Positions 24,311 to 33,404 of a stretch of 64,000 bases of DNA are shown in pieces (the stretch's first letter is position 1; each line of letters begins with the position of its first letter). The translations under genes and the position numbers were made by a program. This DNA comes from Streptomyces rishiriensis. GTDB lineage: Bacteria > Actinomycetota > Actinomycetes > Streptomycetales > Streptomycetaceae. Under the pieces are notes generated by a model that saw only the letters and a list, made by a program, of their open reading frames with translations, searched no databases and was not told the DNA's origin. The stretch is taken from NCBI RefSeq assembly GCF_030815485.1, contig NZ_JAUSWV010000002.1, positions 6,324,001 to 6,388,000 of the forward strand, in the 5' to 3' direction.

Positions 24311-24607
24311 ATGGCTACCGATTACGACACCCCACGCAAGACCGATGACGACGTCGACTCAGACAGTCTTGAAGAGCTGAAGGCCAGGCGGAACGACAAG
24401 TCCGCCTCCGCAGTCGATGTTGATGAATTCGAGGCCGCGGAAGGTCTCGAGCTGCCCGGCGCAGACCTCTCGAACGAGGAACTGGCCGTCCGGGTGCTGC
24501 CGAAGCAGCAGGACGAGTTCACTTGCATGAGCTGCTTCCTGGTGCACCACCGCAGTCAGCTGGCCCGGGAGAAGAACGGCCAGCCGATCTGCCGCGACTG
24601 CGACTGA
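24311..24607 (+). CDS. DUF4193 zinc-ribbon-like protein
   Basis: This 98-residue acidic protein is conserved through Actinobacteria as DUF4193. The N-terminal half is Asp/Glu-rich and probably disordered. The C-terminal half has two CxxC pairs, TCMSC and ICRDC, separated by 21 residues that include VHHRSQLA, the layout of a zinc ribbon as in RNA-polymerase-binding small proteins. The ATG at 24311 follows GGGGGAGAGG. The role is unknown; a nucleic-acid or polymerase-binding role is inference only. Confidence 0.88.
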   Translation: MATDYDTPRKTDDDVDSDSLEELKARRNDKSASAVDVDEFEAAEGLELPGADLSNEELAVRVLPKQQDEFTCMSCFLVHHRSQLAREKNGQPICRDCD

Positions 24608-24620
24608 GGCGGGGTCGGCC

Positions 24621-25658
24621 GTGACTGGCTCGACCCCACCTCGGAAGCGCCGCTTCCCCTCGTGGGGAACGGACAAGGGGCCCTCCCGCGGCCCTCACGG
24701 CGTGCGTGACGACGAGCGAGGCTCATCCGGTACGGGAGCGGTCCCTGAAGGATCGGCCTCGCTCGAACCCGCGGCCGACCGGGCTGACCAACCGGTGCCG
24801 CCGCAGAGCGCCGCCCCCGTCGCCAGGCGGCGGGCGGCGGTCATCCGGGACAAGGCGACGCACCTGGCCCGGGAAGGCGCCCGCAGGGGCGGCAACCGCG
24901 CCAGGGCGGGACTGGGGCACCTCGCCGACCGGATCATCGACCTCGCCCCCCGGGTCCCCGTACGGGACCTCCAGACGCTGCGCAGACAGTTCCCCGGTCT
25001 CGGGCCCGAGCAGCTCGCGGACAAACTCGTCTCGGGCGCGGCGAACGCCACGTCCACCGTCGGAGCCGGCATCGGGGCGGCGGCCATGCTTCCCGTGCCG
25101 CCCGCGATGCCGACCGAACTGGCCGCGGAGATCACCGGGGTGGCGGCGATCGAGCTGAAGCTGATCGCCGAACTCCACGAGGTCTACGGCGTCCGGCCGG
25201 CCGGCAATCTCAAGGACCGCAGTACCGCGTATCTGCGCTCGTGGTCGGGCGAACGCGGCGTCGAAGTCATGAAGCCGTCCTCGATCAACTCGGCGCTCGG
25301 CGGCCAGATGAAGCGTGAACTGCGCCAGCAGATCATGAAACGCATGGTCCGTGACCTGCCGAACCTCATGCCCTTCATGGTGGGCGCCGCGGTCGGCGCG
25401 GTCATGAACCGGCGGGACACCAGGAGAGTGGCCGCGAAGGTCCGGGCCGACCTGCGGAAGATGCAGGTGCCGTGGGACGCGCTGCCGGAACTGCCGCCGC
25501 TGGAGCGGCCGGCGGATCCCCTGGCCATCGGGGAGATCTCCAAGCACCCCTTGAACCCGTTGGGCCCCGATGATCCCGACAACCCCGGCAGCCCCGGCAG
25601 CCCCCAGAACCCCGGCAACCCCCAGCTTCCCGGGAATCCCGGAGAGCCCGGGCGCTAG
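24621..25658 (+). CDS. EcsC-like conserved protein with Pro/Gly/Asn-rich tail
   Basis: This 345-residue protein starts at GTG 24621, 13 nt after the DUF4193 stop. Residues 1-70 are charged and disordered. Residues about 105-265 form a helical domain with amphipathic or membrane-near segments (VGAGIGAAAMLPVPPAMPTE, then LMPFMVGAAVGAVM), reminiscent of EcsC-family proteins. The last about 35 residues are a run of NPGSPGSPQNPGN-type triplets, collagen-like in composition. The function is unknown. The coupling with DUF4193 may matter, as the two are adjacent in the same direction. Confidence 0.75.
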   Translation: MTGSTPPRKRRFPSWGTDKGPSRGPHGVRDDERGSSGTGAVPEGSASLEPAADRADQPVPPQSAAPVARRRAAVIRDKATHLAREGARRGGNRARAGLGHLADRIIDLAPRVPVRDLQTLRRQFPGLGPEQLADKLVSGAANATSTVGAGIGAAAMLPVPPAMPTELAAEITGVAAIELKLIAELHEVYGVRPAGNLKDRSTAYLRSWSGERGVEVMKPSSINSALGGQMKRELRQQIMKRMVRDLPNLMPFMVGAAVGAVMNRRDTRRVAAKVRADLRKMQVPWDALPELPPLERPADPLAIGEISKHPLNPLGPDDPDNPGSPGSPQNPGNPQLPGNPGEPGR

Positions 25659-25666
25659 GGATCCGG

Positions 25667-26131
25667 TTACGCGGTCGCCTCCCGCGCCGCCTTCAGCGCC
25701 GCTGCCAGGCGCTCCGGCTCCCGCGTCGACAGGTACAGGTAGGGCGTCGGGTCGTCCGGGTCGGTGACCTCGACCCGCAGGGCCGTGGGGATGTAGGAGC
25801 GCAGGAGCAGGAAGGCACGGGTGTCGGCCTTGTGCGTGCGCCAGGCGCGCGCCTCGTCGGCGTCCAGGATGTGCGCCTCGCCCAGGGCCGCGACCGGGAT
25901 CTTCGCCTCGCCCGCGATCAGCGAGTCGCCCACGACGCGGATGCGGAGCGAGCCGTAGGAGCTGGCCACGACCGCCGCCGCCGCGGTGCCGCCGACCAGT
26001 CCGCCGAGCAACGGCAGGGTGCCGAAGGGCAGCAGGATCAGGGCCATGGAGACACCCACGAGGAACGAGACGAACCACCACGACCGGGGGGCGGTGAGGC
26101 GTTCTTCGTAAGGGCTGGTCGAGAGCTGCAT
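25667..26131 (-). CDS. DUF3093 family membrane protein
   Basis: This 154-residue protein has two hydrophobic helices near residues 20-36 and 38-58 (FVSFLVGVSMALILLPFG and LLGGLVGGTAAAAVV), followed by a soluble beta-rich domain with WRTHKADTRAFLLLRSYIP. This is the DUF3093 layout. The ATG start lies 6 nt after AAGCTT on the minus strand, and a leaderless start is possible since no ribosome site is visible. It is convergent with the EcsC-like gene (8 nt between stops) and divergent from the thioesterase gene. The function is unknown. Confidence 0.82.
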   Translation of the reverse strand: MQLSTSPYEERLTAPRSWWFVSFLVGVSMALILLPFGTLPLLGGLVGGTAAAAVVASSYGSLRIRVVGDSLIAGEAKIPVAALGEAHILDADEARAWRTHKADTRAFLLLRSYIPTALRVEVTDPDDPTPYLYLSTREPERLAAALKAAREATA

Positions 26132-26189
26132 GGAGCCAAGCTTGGCACGGTGTCCTGATGGGGCGGACGCGCGGGTAAGGTCTGCGGCT

Positions 26190-26774
26190 GTGAGTGGTAC
26201 TTCCGCAGCTCTTGAGCCTCCGGCCGATGCCGTGAAACCCGTTCGGCACCCCGACGCTCCCGTGCCCGGCGAGCTTCTCGGTGCCCACTACGAACACTGT
26301 TTCGGATGTGGCGGCGAGCAGCCGCACGGGCTGCGTCTGGAGGCGCGGGCCGGTGAGGGCGTGACCGTCACCGCCGAATTCACCGTGCAGCCCGCCCACC
26401 AGGGCGCGCCCGGCCTCGCGCACGGGGGGATCCTGGCCACCGCCCTCGACGAGACACTCGGCTCGCTGAACTGGCTGCTGCGGACGATCGCCGTGACCGG
26501 ACGGCTGGAGACCGACTTCGTACGGCCCGTGCCCGTCGGAACCACGCTGCATCTCGAGGCCGAGGTGACGGCGGTGGCGGGACGCAAGATCTACTCCAGT
26601 GCCACCGGGCGGATCGGCGGCCCCGACGGGCCGCTCGCCGTCCGTGCCGACGCGCTCTTCGTCGAGGTCGCGGTCGAGCACTTCGTGAGCCACGGCCGTG
26701 AGACGGAGATCCGGGCCGCCATGAGCGACCCGGACCAGATCCGGCGCACCCGTGCCTTCGAGGTGAACCCGTGA
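26190..26774 (+). CDS. PaaI-family hotdog thioesterase
   Basis: This 194-residue protein has a hotdog fold of the PaaI/4HBT type. It shows HCFGCGGEQPHGLRLE near residue 37 and HQGAPGLAHGGILATALDETLG, which holds the catalytic-loop HGG and Asp/Glu. It would hydrolyse an acyl-CoA thioester; the acyl group is not evident. The GTG at 26190 lies 8 nt after TAAGGT (26176-26181), so it may be leaderless. Its stop overlaps the dut start by 4 nt. Confidence 0.82.
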   Translation: MSGTSAALEPPADAVKPVRHPDAPVPGELLGAHYEHCFGCGGEQPHGLRLEARAGEGVTVTAEFTVQPAHQGAPGLAHGGILATALDETLGSLNWLLRTIAVTGRLETDFVRPVPVGTTLHLEAEVTAVAGRKIYSSATGRIGGPDGPLAVRADALFVEVAVEHFVSHGRETEIRAAMSDPDQIRRTRAFEVNP

Positions 26775-27322
26775 GCCGTGACCCCCTGAACGTGCTGATC
26801 CGGCGCGTCGACCCCGACGTACCGCTTCCGACGTACGAGCACCCGGGTGACGCCGGGGCCGATCTGCGTACCACGCGCAGCCATGAACTGGCGCCGGGGG
26901 AGCGGGCCGTACTGCCCACGGGGGTGTCCATCGCCCTGCCCGAGGGGTACGCGGCCTTCGTGCACCCGCGCTCGGGGCTGGCCGCCCGGTGCGGCGTCGC
27001 CCTCGTGAATGCCCCGGGGACGGTTGATGCCGGGTACCGTGGGGAGATCAAGGTGATCGTGGTGAATCTCGACCCGCGCGAGTCCGTGCGGTTCGAGCGC
27101 TTCGACCGGATTGCCCAACTGGTCGTGCAGCAGGTCGAGAGGGTCCGCTTCCAGGAGGTGGCGGAACTTCCCGGATCGGCGCGGGCCGCAGGGGGCTTCG
27201 GGTCCACCGGCGGGCATGCGGCCGTGGGCGGTGAAAGCGGTACAAGCGCCTCGGCCGCCGAGGGCGGCGCGACGGGTGGGAATCGATACGCTTCGGTCGT
27301 ATCCGACCGGGAAGGACAGTGA
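26771..27322 (+). CDS. dut: dUTP diphosphatase
   Basis: This 183-residue enzyme hydrolyses dUTP to dUMP, keeping uracil out of DNA. All five trimeric dUTPase motifs are present: AGADLRT, PRSGLA, the catalytic-Asp motif GTVDAGYRGEI, RIAQLVV, and the P-loop-like RAAGGFGSTGGH. After motif 5 there is an extra Gly/Ser/Ala-rich tail of about 40 residues not needed for activity. It overlaps the thioesterase gene and precedes the DUF3710 gene by one base, forming a tight operon. Confidence 0.95.
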   Translation: MSRDPLNVLIRRVDPDVPLPTYEHPGDAGADLRTTRSHELAPGERAVLPTGVSIALPEGYAAFVHPRSGLAARCGVALVNAPGTVDAGYRGEIKVIVVNLDPRESVRFERFDRIAQLVVQQVERVRFQEVAELPGSARAAGGFGSTGGHAAVGGESGTSASAAEGGATGGNRYASVVSDREGQ

Positions 27323-27323
27323 C

Positions 27324-28091
27324 GTGTTCGGACGTCGCAAGAAGAAGGGTGCCGCCGAGGACGCGGCCGGCGAGGCCGAGCAGGTCGTCGACAGTGTCGA
27401 CGCTGAGGCGGACGACGTAGCGGGCGGCGGGCGCGAGCGCGTGCGGCTCGAGCCCGAGCCGCGGCCCGACGGGCCCTGGGACGACTCGGAGGTGCGCGAC
27501 CCGGCCGAGGGCCGCGTGGACCTCGGCGGGATCTTCGTGCCCGGGGTCGACGGCATGGAGCTGCGGGTGGAGGTCGCCGGTGACGCGATCGTCGCGGCGA
27601 CCGTCGTACTGCGCGACAGCGCCATCCAGCTCCAGGCCTTCGCCGCTCCCAAGCGGGAGGGCATCTGGGGTGAGGTGCGCGAGGAGATCGGCTCCGGCAT
27701 CACCCAGCAGGGTGGCATCGTCGACGAGGTCGAAGGCCCGCTGGGCTGGGAGCTGCGGGCCCAGGTGCCGGTGCAGCTGCCGGACGGCACGGGTGGCTTC
27801 CACGTCGTGCGGTTCGTCGGCGTGGACGGTCCCCGCTGGTTCCTGCGCGGAGTGATCTCGGGTCAGGGCGCGGTGCAGCCGCAGGCGGCCGGTCTGCTCG
27901 AGCAGATCTTCCGGGACACCGTCGTGGTTCGCGGAGAGGGCCCGATGGCGCCCCGCGACCCGATCGTGCTCAAGCTGCCGAACGACGCGCAGATGGTTCC
28001 CGAGGGCGTCCAGCAGCAGGACGACAGCTCCCGCTTCTCCGGCGGCATGGGCCAGCTGCAGCGCGGACCTGAGATCACCGAGGTCCGTTAG
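27324..28091 (+). CDS. DUF3710 family protein
   Basis: This 255-residue soluble protein is conserved in Actinobacteria and always near dut. The start is GTG 27324 with GGAAGGA upstream; the protein opens MFGRRKKKG, a basic patch followed by a 50-residue acidic linker. The DUF3710 domain spans about residues 60-215 (RVDLGGIFVPGVDGMELRVE, GIWGEVREEI, VGVDGPRWFLRGVISG). No catalytic motif is recognised. It is co-transcribed with dut and ends at a strong terminator. Confidence 0.88.
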   Translation: MFGRRKKKGAAEDAAGEAEQVVDSVDAEADDVAGGGRERVRLEPEPRPDGPWDDSEVRDPAEGRVDLGGIFVPGVDGMELRVEVAGDAIVAATVVLRDSAIQLQAFAAPKREGIWGEVREEIGSGITQQGGIVDEVEGPLGWELRAQVPVQLPDGTGGFHVVRFVGVDGPRWFLRGVISGQGAVQPQAAGLLEQIFRDTVVVRGEGPMAPRDPIVLKLPNDAQMVPEGVQQQDDSSRFSGGMGQLQRGPEITEVR

Positions 28092-28126
28092 TCCGCTGGT
28101 CCACGACGGCAGGCCGCACGACCCAG

Positions 28127-28162
28127 AGGGCCGCACCCCGCACGGGGTGCGGCCCTTTGTCG
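28127..28162 (+). terminator. Strong terminator after the dut operon
   Basis: A 13-bp stem AGGGCCGCACCCC/GGGGTGCGGCCCT with a 4-nt loop is followed by TTTGTCGT, 36 nt after the DUF3710 stop. Confidence 0.88.
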
Positions 28163-28197
28163 TGTCCGCGTCTCGCGTCTTTCTCCTGTGTGCACCC

Positions 28198-28226
28198 TTG
28201 ACGGCCCATTGGTCTGGACCTACGGT
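28198..28226 (+). promoter_or_regulatory. Promoter with a DasR-like operator inside its spacer
   Basis: TTGACG (28198-28203), a 17-nt spacer and TACGGT (28221-28226) form a good housekeeping promoter. Inside and overlapping it, ATTGGTCTGGACCTAC (28208-28223) matches the DasR consensus ACTGGTCTAGACCACT, with the core TGGTCTGGACC differing at one of 11 bases. DasR blocks chitin and N-acetylglucosamine genes until amino-sugar phosphates release it. The downstream gene is a secreted polysaccharide lyase. Confidence 0.68.
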
Positions 28227-28293
28227 CTCCGCTCAACGCCTGAGTTCATAAGGGCGCTCTGTGTTCACATACAGGAACGAGAACGGAGCTGCT

Positions 28294-29472
28294 GTGCGTC
28301 GAACCGCATTCCTTGTGACCGTCACCGCCCTGGTCCTGGGCGCTCTCGTGTCACCCGCCGCCCCACGGGCCCAAGCCGCCCCGGCCGCCTTCGCCCACCC
28401 CGGGGTCACCGTCTCGCGGGCGCAACTGGACTTCGTCCGGGACAAGGTCGGCTCCGCGGCCCAGCCCTGGAAGGGCGCCTTCGACCAGCTCCTGGCGAGC
28501 AAGTACGCCAGCCTGATCCGCACCCCCAAACCCCGCGCGGTGGTCGAGTGCGGGTCCTACTCCAACCCGAACTACGGCTGCACGGACGAGCGGGAGGACG
28601 CCCTCGCGGCGTACACCGACGCCCTCGCCTGGTACATCACGCGGGACGAGCGCTACGCGAAGAAGGCCATCGAGCTGATGGACGCCTGGTCGGCCGTCGT
28701 CCAGGACCACACCAACAGCAACGCCCCGCTCCAGACCGGCTGGGCCGGCTCGTCCTGGCCCAGGGCCGCCGAGATCATCAAGTACACGTACACCGGCGGC
28801 TGGGCCGGCTCCGGCCGCTTCGCGACCATGCTGCGGGACGTCTACCTGCCCGAGGTCATCAACGGCTCCAACTCGAACGGGAACTGGGAGCTGTCCATGA
28901 CGGAGGCCGCGATCGGCATCTCCGTCTTCCTCGAGGACAGGACCTCGTACGACAAGGCCATGGCGCGGTTCCGCACCCGCACGGCCGCCTATGTCTACCT
29001 GGCCTCCGACGGCGAACTGCCGAAGACCGTGCCGAGCCAGAACCTGAACACCCGGGACAAGATCGTCGCCTACTGGCAGGGGCAGGGCACCTTCGTCACC
29101 GGCCTCACCCAGGAGACCTGCCGAGACCTCACCCACACCGGGTACGGCATCTCCGCGATCTCGCACATCGCCGAGACCAGCCGGATCCAGGGACAGGACC
29201 TGTACGGCACCGACGTCGGCGAGCGGCTGCGGCAGGCGCTCGGCTTCCAGGCCAAGTACGAGCTCGGCGCGGCCGTCCCGAGCTGGCTGTGCGGCGGCTC
29301 GCTGAACCAGACGCTCGGCCCGGTCACCGAGGTCGGTTACAACGCGCTGCACAACCGCCTGGGCATCGCGATGACCAACACCCAGACGCTGACCCTGCAG
29401 AACCGCCCGGCCGGCAGCAACAACCTCTTCGTCGCCTGGGAGACGCTCACCCACGGGGACAATCCCGCGTGA
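28294..29472 (+). CDS. Secreted alginate-lyase-family polysaccharide lyase
   Basis: This 392-residue exported protein starts at GTG 28294 with GGAG 6 nt upstream. The signal peptide (VRRTAFLVTVTALVLGALVS, cleavage near AQA/AP) begins with two arginines, so Tat export is possible. The mature part is an (alpha/alpha)-toroid alginate-lyase-family domain, with NSNGNWELSMTEAAIGISVF (Asn/Trp/Glu in the active groove) and CRDLTHTGYGISAISHIAE (Arg, His and Tyr of the lyase site). The family cleaves uronic-acid polymers by beta-elimination; the real substrate may be alginate, glucuronan or another acidic glycan. It stands alone between terminators, and the DasR-like box suggests induction by amino-sugar-rich polymer breakdown. 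A GTG at 28261 is a weaker start. Confidence 0.85.
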   Translation: MRRTAFLVTVTALVLGALVSPAAPRAQAAPAAFAHPGVTVSRAQLDFVRDKVGSAAQPWKGAFDQLLASKYASLIRTPKPRAVVECGSYSNPNYGCTDEREDALAAYTDALAWYITRDERYAKKAIELMDAWSAVVQDHTNSNAPLQTGWAGSSWPRAAEIIKYTYTGGWAGSGRFATMLRDVYLPEVINGSNSNGNWELSMTEAAIGISVFLEDRTSYDKAMARFRTRTAAYVYLASDGELPKTVPSQNLNTRDKIVAYWQGQGTFVTGLTQETCRDLTHTGYGISAISHIAETSRIQGQDLYGTDVGERLRQALGFQAKYELGAAVPSWLCGGSLNQTLGPVTEVGYNALHNRLGIAMTNTQTLTLQNRPAGSNNLFVAWETLTHGDNPA

Positions 29473-29677
29473 CCGGTGTCCGTGCCCGCTGCGCGTGAAC
29501 CGATCCGGGGGGCTCGTCCGATGAAGGGCTGAAGGGCTGAAGGGCGCCGGTGTTCGTCTCGCCGCGTCAGGGTTGCGTCAAAGGCGTCCCTCACCCTTCA
29601 GCTCGTCCCTTATGCCGGAACCGTTGGCCGTAAGGTCGACGCTGCGTACGCAGGAGTCACGGGAAGACAATGAGGCC

Positions 29678-32235
29678 ATGGCACGCGGAAAGCTTCGGAT
29701 CTACCTCGGTGCGGCACCGGGCGTGGGCAAGACGTACGCGATGCTGTCCGAGGCGCACCGCCGGGCGGAGCGCGGCACGGACTGCGTGGTGGCGTTCGTC
29801 GAGCACCACGGGCGGCGGCGCACCGAGGCGATGCTGCACGGCCTCGAGCAGGTCCCGCGCCGGGAACTGGAGCACCGGGGCGGCGTCCTCACCGAGATGG
29901 ACGTGGACGCCGTCCTCGCCCGCGCCCCGCGCGTCGCCCTGGTGGACGAACTCGCGCACGCCAACGTCCCGGGCTCGCGCAACGCCAAGCGGTGGCAGGA
30001 CGTGCAGGAACTGCTCGCGGCGGGCGTCGACGTGGTGTCGACCGTGAACATCCAGCACCTGGAGTCCTCGGCGACGTCGTGGAGTCGATCACAGGGGTGC
30101 GGCAGCAGGAGACGGTCCCCGACGAGTTCGTCCGGCGCGCCGACCAGATCGAGCTGGTGGACATGTCGCCGCAGGCGCTGCGGCGGCGGATGGCCCACGG
30201 GAACGTCCACCGGCCGGACAAGGTCGACGCGGCCCTGTCCAACTACTTCCGGCCGGGAAACCTCACCGCCCTGCGCGAGCTGGCCCTGCTGTGGGTGGCC
30301 GACCGGGCCGACGAGTACCTGAAGCAGTACCGCAGCGAGCACCGGGTGTCGGCGATCTGGGGGTCGCGCGAGCGGATCGTGGTCGGGCTGACCGGCGGCC
30401 CGGAGGGGCGCACTCTGATCCGGCGGGCGGCGCGGCTGGCGGAGAAGGGCGCCGGCGGAGAGGTGCTGGCCGTGTACATCGCGCGCAGCGACGGGCTGAC
30501 CTCCGCCTCACCCAAGGAGCTGGCGGTCCAGCGCACCCTCGTGGAGGATCTGGGCGGCACCTTCCACCACGTGGTCGGCGACGACATTCCGGCCTCCCTG
30601 CTCGACTTCGCCCGCGGGGTCAACGCCACACAGATCGTGCTCGGCTCCTCGCGGCGCAAGGCCTGGCAGTACGTCTTCGGGCCCGGGGTCGGCGCGACGG
30701 TCGCCCGGGAGTCGGGGTCCGACCTCGACGTGCACATCGTCACCCACGACGAGGTCGCCAAGGGGCGTGGGCTGCCGGTGGCCCGGGGCGCCCGGCTGGG
30801 GCGGGCCCGGATCCTCTGGGGCTGGCTGGTCGGTGTGGTGGGTCCGGCGCTGCTGGCCCTGCTGCTGAACTCCGTCCACCTCGGCCTCGCCAACGACATG
30901 CTGCTGTTCCTGGCCGTGACGGTGGCGGCGGCGCTGCTCGGAGGGCTGTTGCCCGCCCTGGCCTCGGCGGCGGTGGGCTCGCTCCTGCTGAACTACTTCT
31001 ACACACCGCCCCTGCACCGGTGGATGATCGCCGACCCGAAGAACATCGTCGCCATCGTGATCTTCGTCGGAGTCGGGGCGTCGGTGGCGTCGGTGGTGGA
31101 CCTGGCGGCCCGCCATACACATCAGGCGGCCCGGCTGCGCGCCGAGTCGGAGATCCTGTCCTACCTGGCGGGCAACGTGCTGCGGGGCGAGACCAGCCTG
31201 GAGGCGCTGCTGGAGCGGGTGCGCGAGACCTTCGGGATGGAGTCGGCGGCCCTGCTGGAACGGGCGGACGACGAAACGCCGTGGACCCGCGCGGGCCACG
31301 TCGGGACCGGACGACCGGTCGAGCGGCCCGAGGACGCGGACGTGGACGTGCCGGTCGGCGACCACCTGGCGCTGGCGCTCACCGGGCGGGTGCTGCCCGC
31401 GGAGGACCGGCGGGTGCTGGCCGCGTTCGCCGCGCAGGCGGTCGTCGTACTGGACCGGCGGCGCCTCCGGGAGGAGGCCGACCAGGCCCGCGCGCTGGCC
31501 GAGGGCAACCGCATCCGCACGGCCCTGCTGGCCGCCGTGAGCCACGACCTGCGGACCCCGCTGGCCGGGATCAAGGCGGCGGTGTCGAGCCTGAGATCCG
31601 ACGACGTGGCCTGGTCGGAGGAAGATCGGGCGGAGCTGCTGGAGGGCATCGAGGAAGGCGCGGACCGCCTCGATCACCTGGTGGGCAACCTGCTGGACAT
31701 GTCCCGCCTCCAGACCGGTACGGTCACGGCGATCATCCGGGAGATCGACCTGGACGAGGTGGTGCCGATGGCGCTCGGCGGAGTGCCCGATCCGACGGAG
31801 AGCGTGGAGCTGGACATCCCGGAGACGCTGCCCATGGTCGCGGTGGACGCCGGGCTGCTGGAGCGGTCGGTCGCCAACCTCGTGGAGAACGCGGTCAAGT
31901 ACAGTCCGGGCGGCCGGCCGGTGCTGGTCTCGGCGAGCGCGATGTCCGACCGGGTCGAGGTACGGGTCGTGGACCGGGGGCCGGGCGTTCCAGACGAGGC
32001 CAAGGAGCGGATATTCGCCCCCTTCCAGCGCTACGGCGACGCTCCGCGCGGGGCTGGGGTGGGGCTGGGCCTCGCGGTCGCGCGTGGCTTCGCCGAGGCC
32101 ATGGGCGGCACTCTCGACGCGGAGGACACCCCCGGCGGCGGCCTCACCATGGTGCTCACCGTCCGCGCGGCGGGACCGCGCCTCGAGCCGCAGGCAGCAC
32201 GACCCGCCCGACCCGAAAGGCACGCCCCATGCTGA
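29678..32235 (+). pseudogene. kdpD: Sensor kinase KdpD, interrupted by a one-base deletion
   Basis: Two frames together encode a full-length KdpD of about 852 residues. Frame 1 (29678 to about 30067) gives the KdpD N-domain with GAAPGVGKT (residues 11-19) and ends at STVNIQHLES. Frame 2 resumes exactly with LGDVVESITGV and continues through the USP-like domain, four membrane helices (about 30826-31110), a GAF-like region, the H box VSHDLRTPL and the HATPase domain. Around 30065-30069 (TCCTC) one C is missing compared with the expected TCC CTC. It is a real null allele or a sequencing error. The protein would sense K+ limitation and drive KdpE; no kdpFABC is near. A 12-bp palindrome CTGCGTACGCAG (29642-29653) precedes the start. 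Confidence 0.85.
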
Positions 32236-32945
32236 GCCCGGCCGAGGGGACGCCCCAGGCCCCCACGAGAGTGCTCGTGATCGACGACGAGCCGCAGATC
32301 GTCCGCGCCCTCGTGATCAACCTCAAGGCCCGCAGGTACGAGGTCGACGCGGCTCACGACGGCGCCACCGCCCTCCGGCTCGCGGCCGCCCGCCACCCGG
32401 ACGTGATCGTCCTCGACCTGGGACTGCCGGACATGGACGGCGTCGAGGTGATCAAGGGACTGCGCGGCTGGACCAGGGTGCCGATCCTGGTGCTGTCCGC
32501 CCGGCACTCCTCGGACGAGAAGGTCGAGGCGCTGGACGCGGGCGCCGACGACTACGTCACCAAGCCGTTCGGCATGGACGAGCTGCTGGCGCGGTTGCGA
32601 GCCGCCGTCCGCCGGGCGGAACCCGCCGGGGGCGGCGAGGACGAAGTCCTGGTGGAGGCCGGCGGGTTCACCGTCGACCTGGCCGCGAAGAAGGTCAACC
32701 GGGCCGGGAAGGACGTACGGCTGACCCCCACCGAGTGGCACCTGCTGGAGGTGCTGGTGCGCAACACGGGCCGGCTGGTCAGCCAGAAGCAGCTGCTCCA
32801 GGAGGTGTGGGGGCCGTCCTACGGAACGGAGACCAACTACCTGCGGGTGTACATGGCGCAGCTGAGACGCAAGCTCGAGGCGGATCCCTCGCATCCGGAG
32901 CACTTCGTCACGGAACCCGGCATGGGATACCGGTTCGAGCGCTAG
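32229..32945 (+). CDS. kdpE: Response regulator KdpE
   Basis: This 238-residue OmpR-family regulator has receiver phospho-acceptor D63 (VIVLDLGLPDMDG), K in VTKPFG, and a winged helix with LTPTEWHLLEVLVRNTG and NYLRVYMAQLRRKLE, typical of KdpE. The ATG overlaps the kdpD stop by 7 nt with GAAAGG upstream. It would activate K+-uptake genes elsewhere on the chromosome. It is intact although its partner kinase gene is frameshifted. Confidence 0.92.
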   Translation: MLSPAEGTPQAPTRVLVIDDEPQIVRALVINLKARRYEVDAAHDGATALRLAAARHPDVIVLDLGLPDMDGVEVIKGLRGWTRVPILVLSARHSSDEKVEALDAGADDYVTKPFGMDELLARLRAAVRRAEPAGGGEDEVLVEAGGFTVDLAAKKVNRAGKDVRLTPTEWHLLEVLVRNTGRLVSQKQLLQEVWGPSYGTETNYLRVYMAQLRRKLEADPSHPEHFVTEPGMGYRFER

Positions 32946-33002
32946 TGCGACGGGTGGGGCGGCGGCTACGGCTCCGCGGGCGTGCCCCGGTACCCTTCAG
33001 AC

Positions 33003-33401
33003 ATGAGTGCTGTTCCTCGTTCCGAAAAGCCGGTGGGCCGGTTCCGGCGCATGCTCGACCGGCTCTCCTCCTCGCAGGAGGACCTGGAGTCGGAGGAGCT
33101 GCGAGAGGACGCCGAGACGGCCGGCTGCACGCGGATCGGAGACTGCCAGGACCGCCAGATCGTCACGGTTACTGGTACCTTGCGCACGGTCACCCTGCGG
33201 CCACGCGCCGGAGTTCCGGCCCTGGAGGCCGAGCTGTTCGACGGTACCGCCGCGCTGGACGTGGTGTGGCTTGGCAGACGCTCCATAGTGGGCATAGAAC
33301 CGGGGCGCAAGCTCATCGCATCGGGGCGGGTCTCCATGAGCCGGGGCCGCCGGGTGCTGTTCAACCCCAAGTACGAACTGAGACCTGTGGGTAGGGAGTA
33401 G
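33003..33401 (+). CDS. OB-fold nucleic-acid-binding-like protein
   Basis: This 132-residue protein has a charged N-terminus and an OB fold at about residues 45-130 (DRQIVTVTGTLRTVTLRP, AELFDGTAALDVVWLGRR, KLIASGRVSMSRGRRVLFNP). It resembles the OB domain family found beside DUF3159 in Actinobacteria. The ATG at 33003 follows TACCCT (32991-32996) by 6 nt, so it is probably leaderless. It is followed 3 nt later by the DUF3159 gene. The function is unknown; nucleic-acid binding is inferred from the fold only. Confidence 0.82.
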   Translation: MSAVPRSEKPVGRFRRMLDRLSSSQEDLESEELREDAETAGCTRIGDCQDRQIVTVTGTLRTVTLRPRAGVPALEAELFDGTAALDVVWLGRRSIVGIEPGRKLIASGRVSMSRGRRVLFNPKYELRPVGRE

Positions 33402-33404
33402 CCG

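Noticed and set aside
29992..32235. The second part of kdpD as an independent kinase gene
   Set aside because: Its N-terminal residues before LGDVVE are nonsense, and the sequence joins exactly to the first frame, so it is one broken gene.
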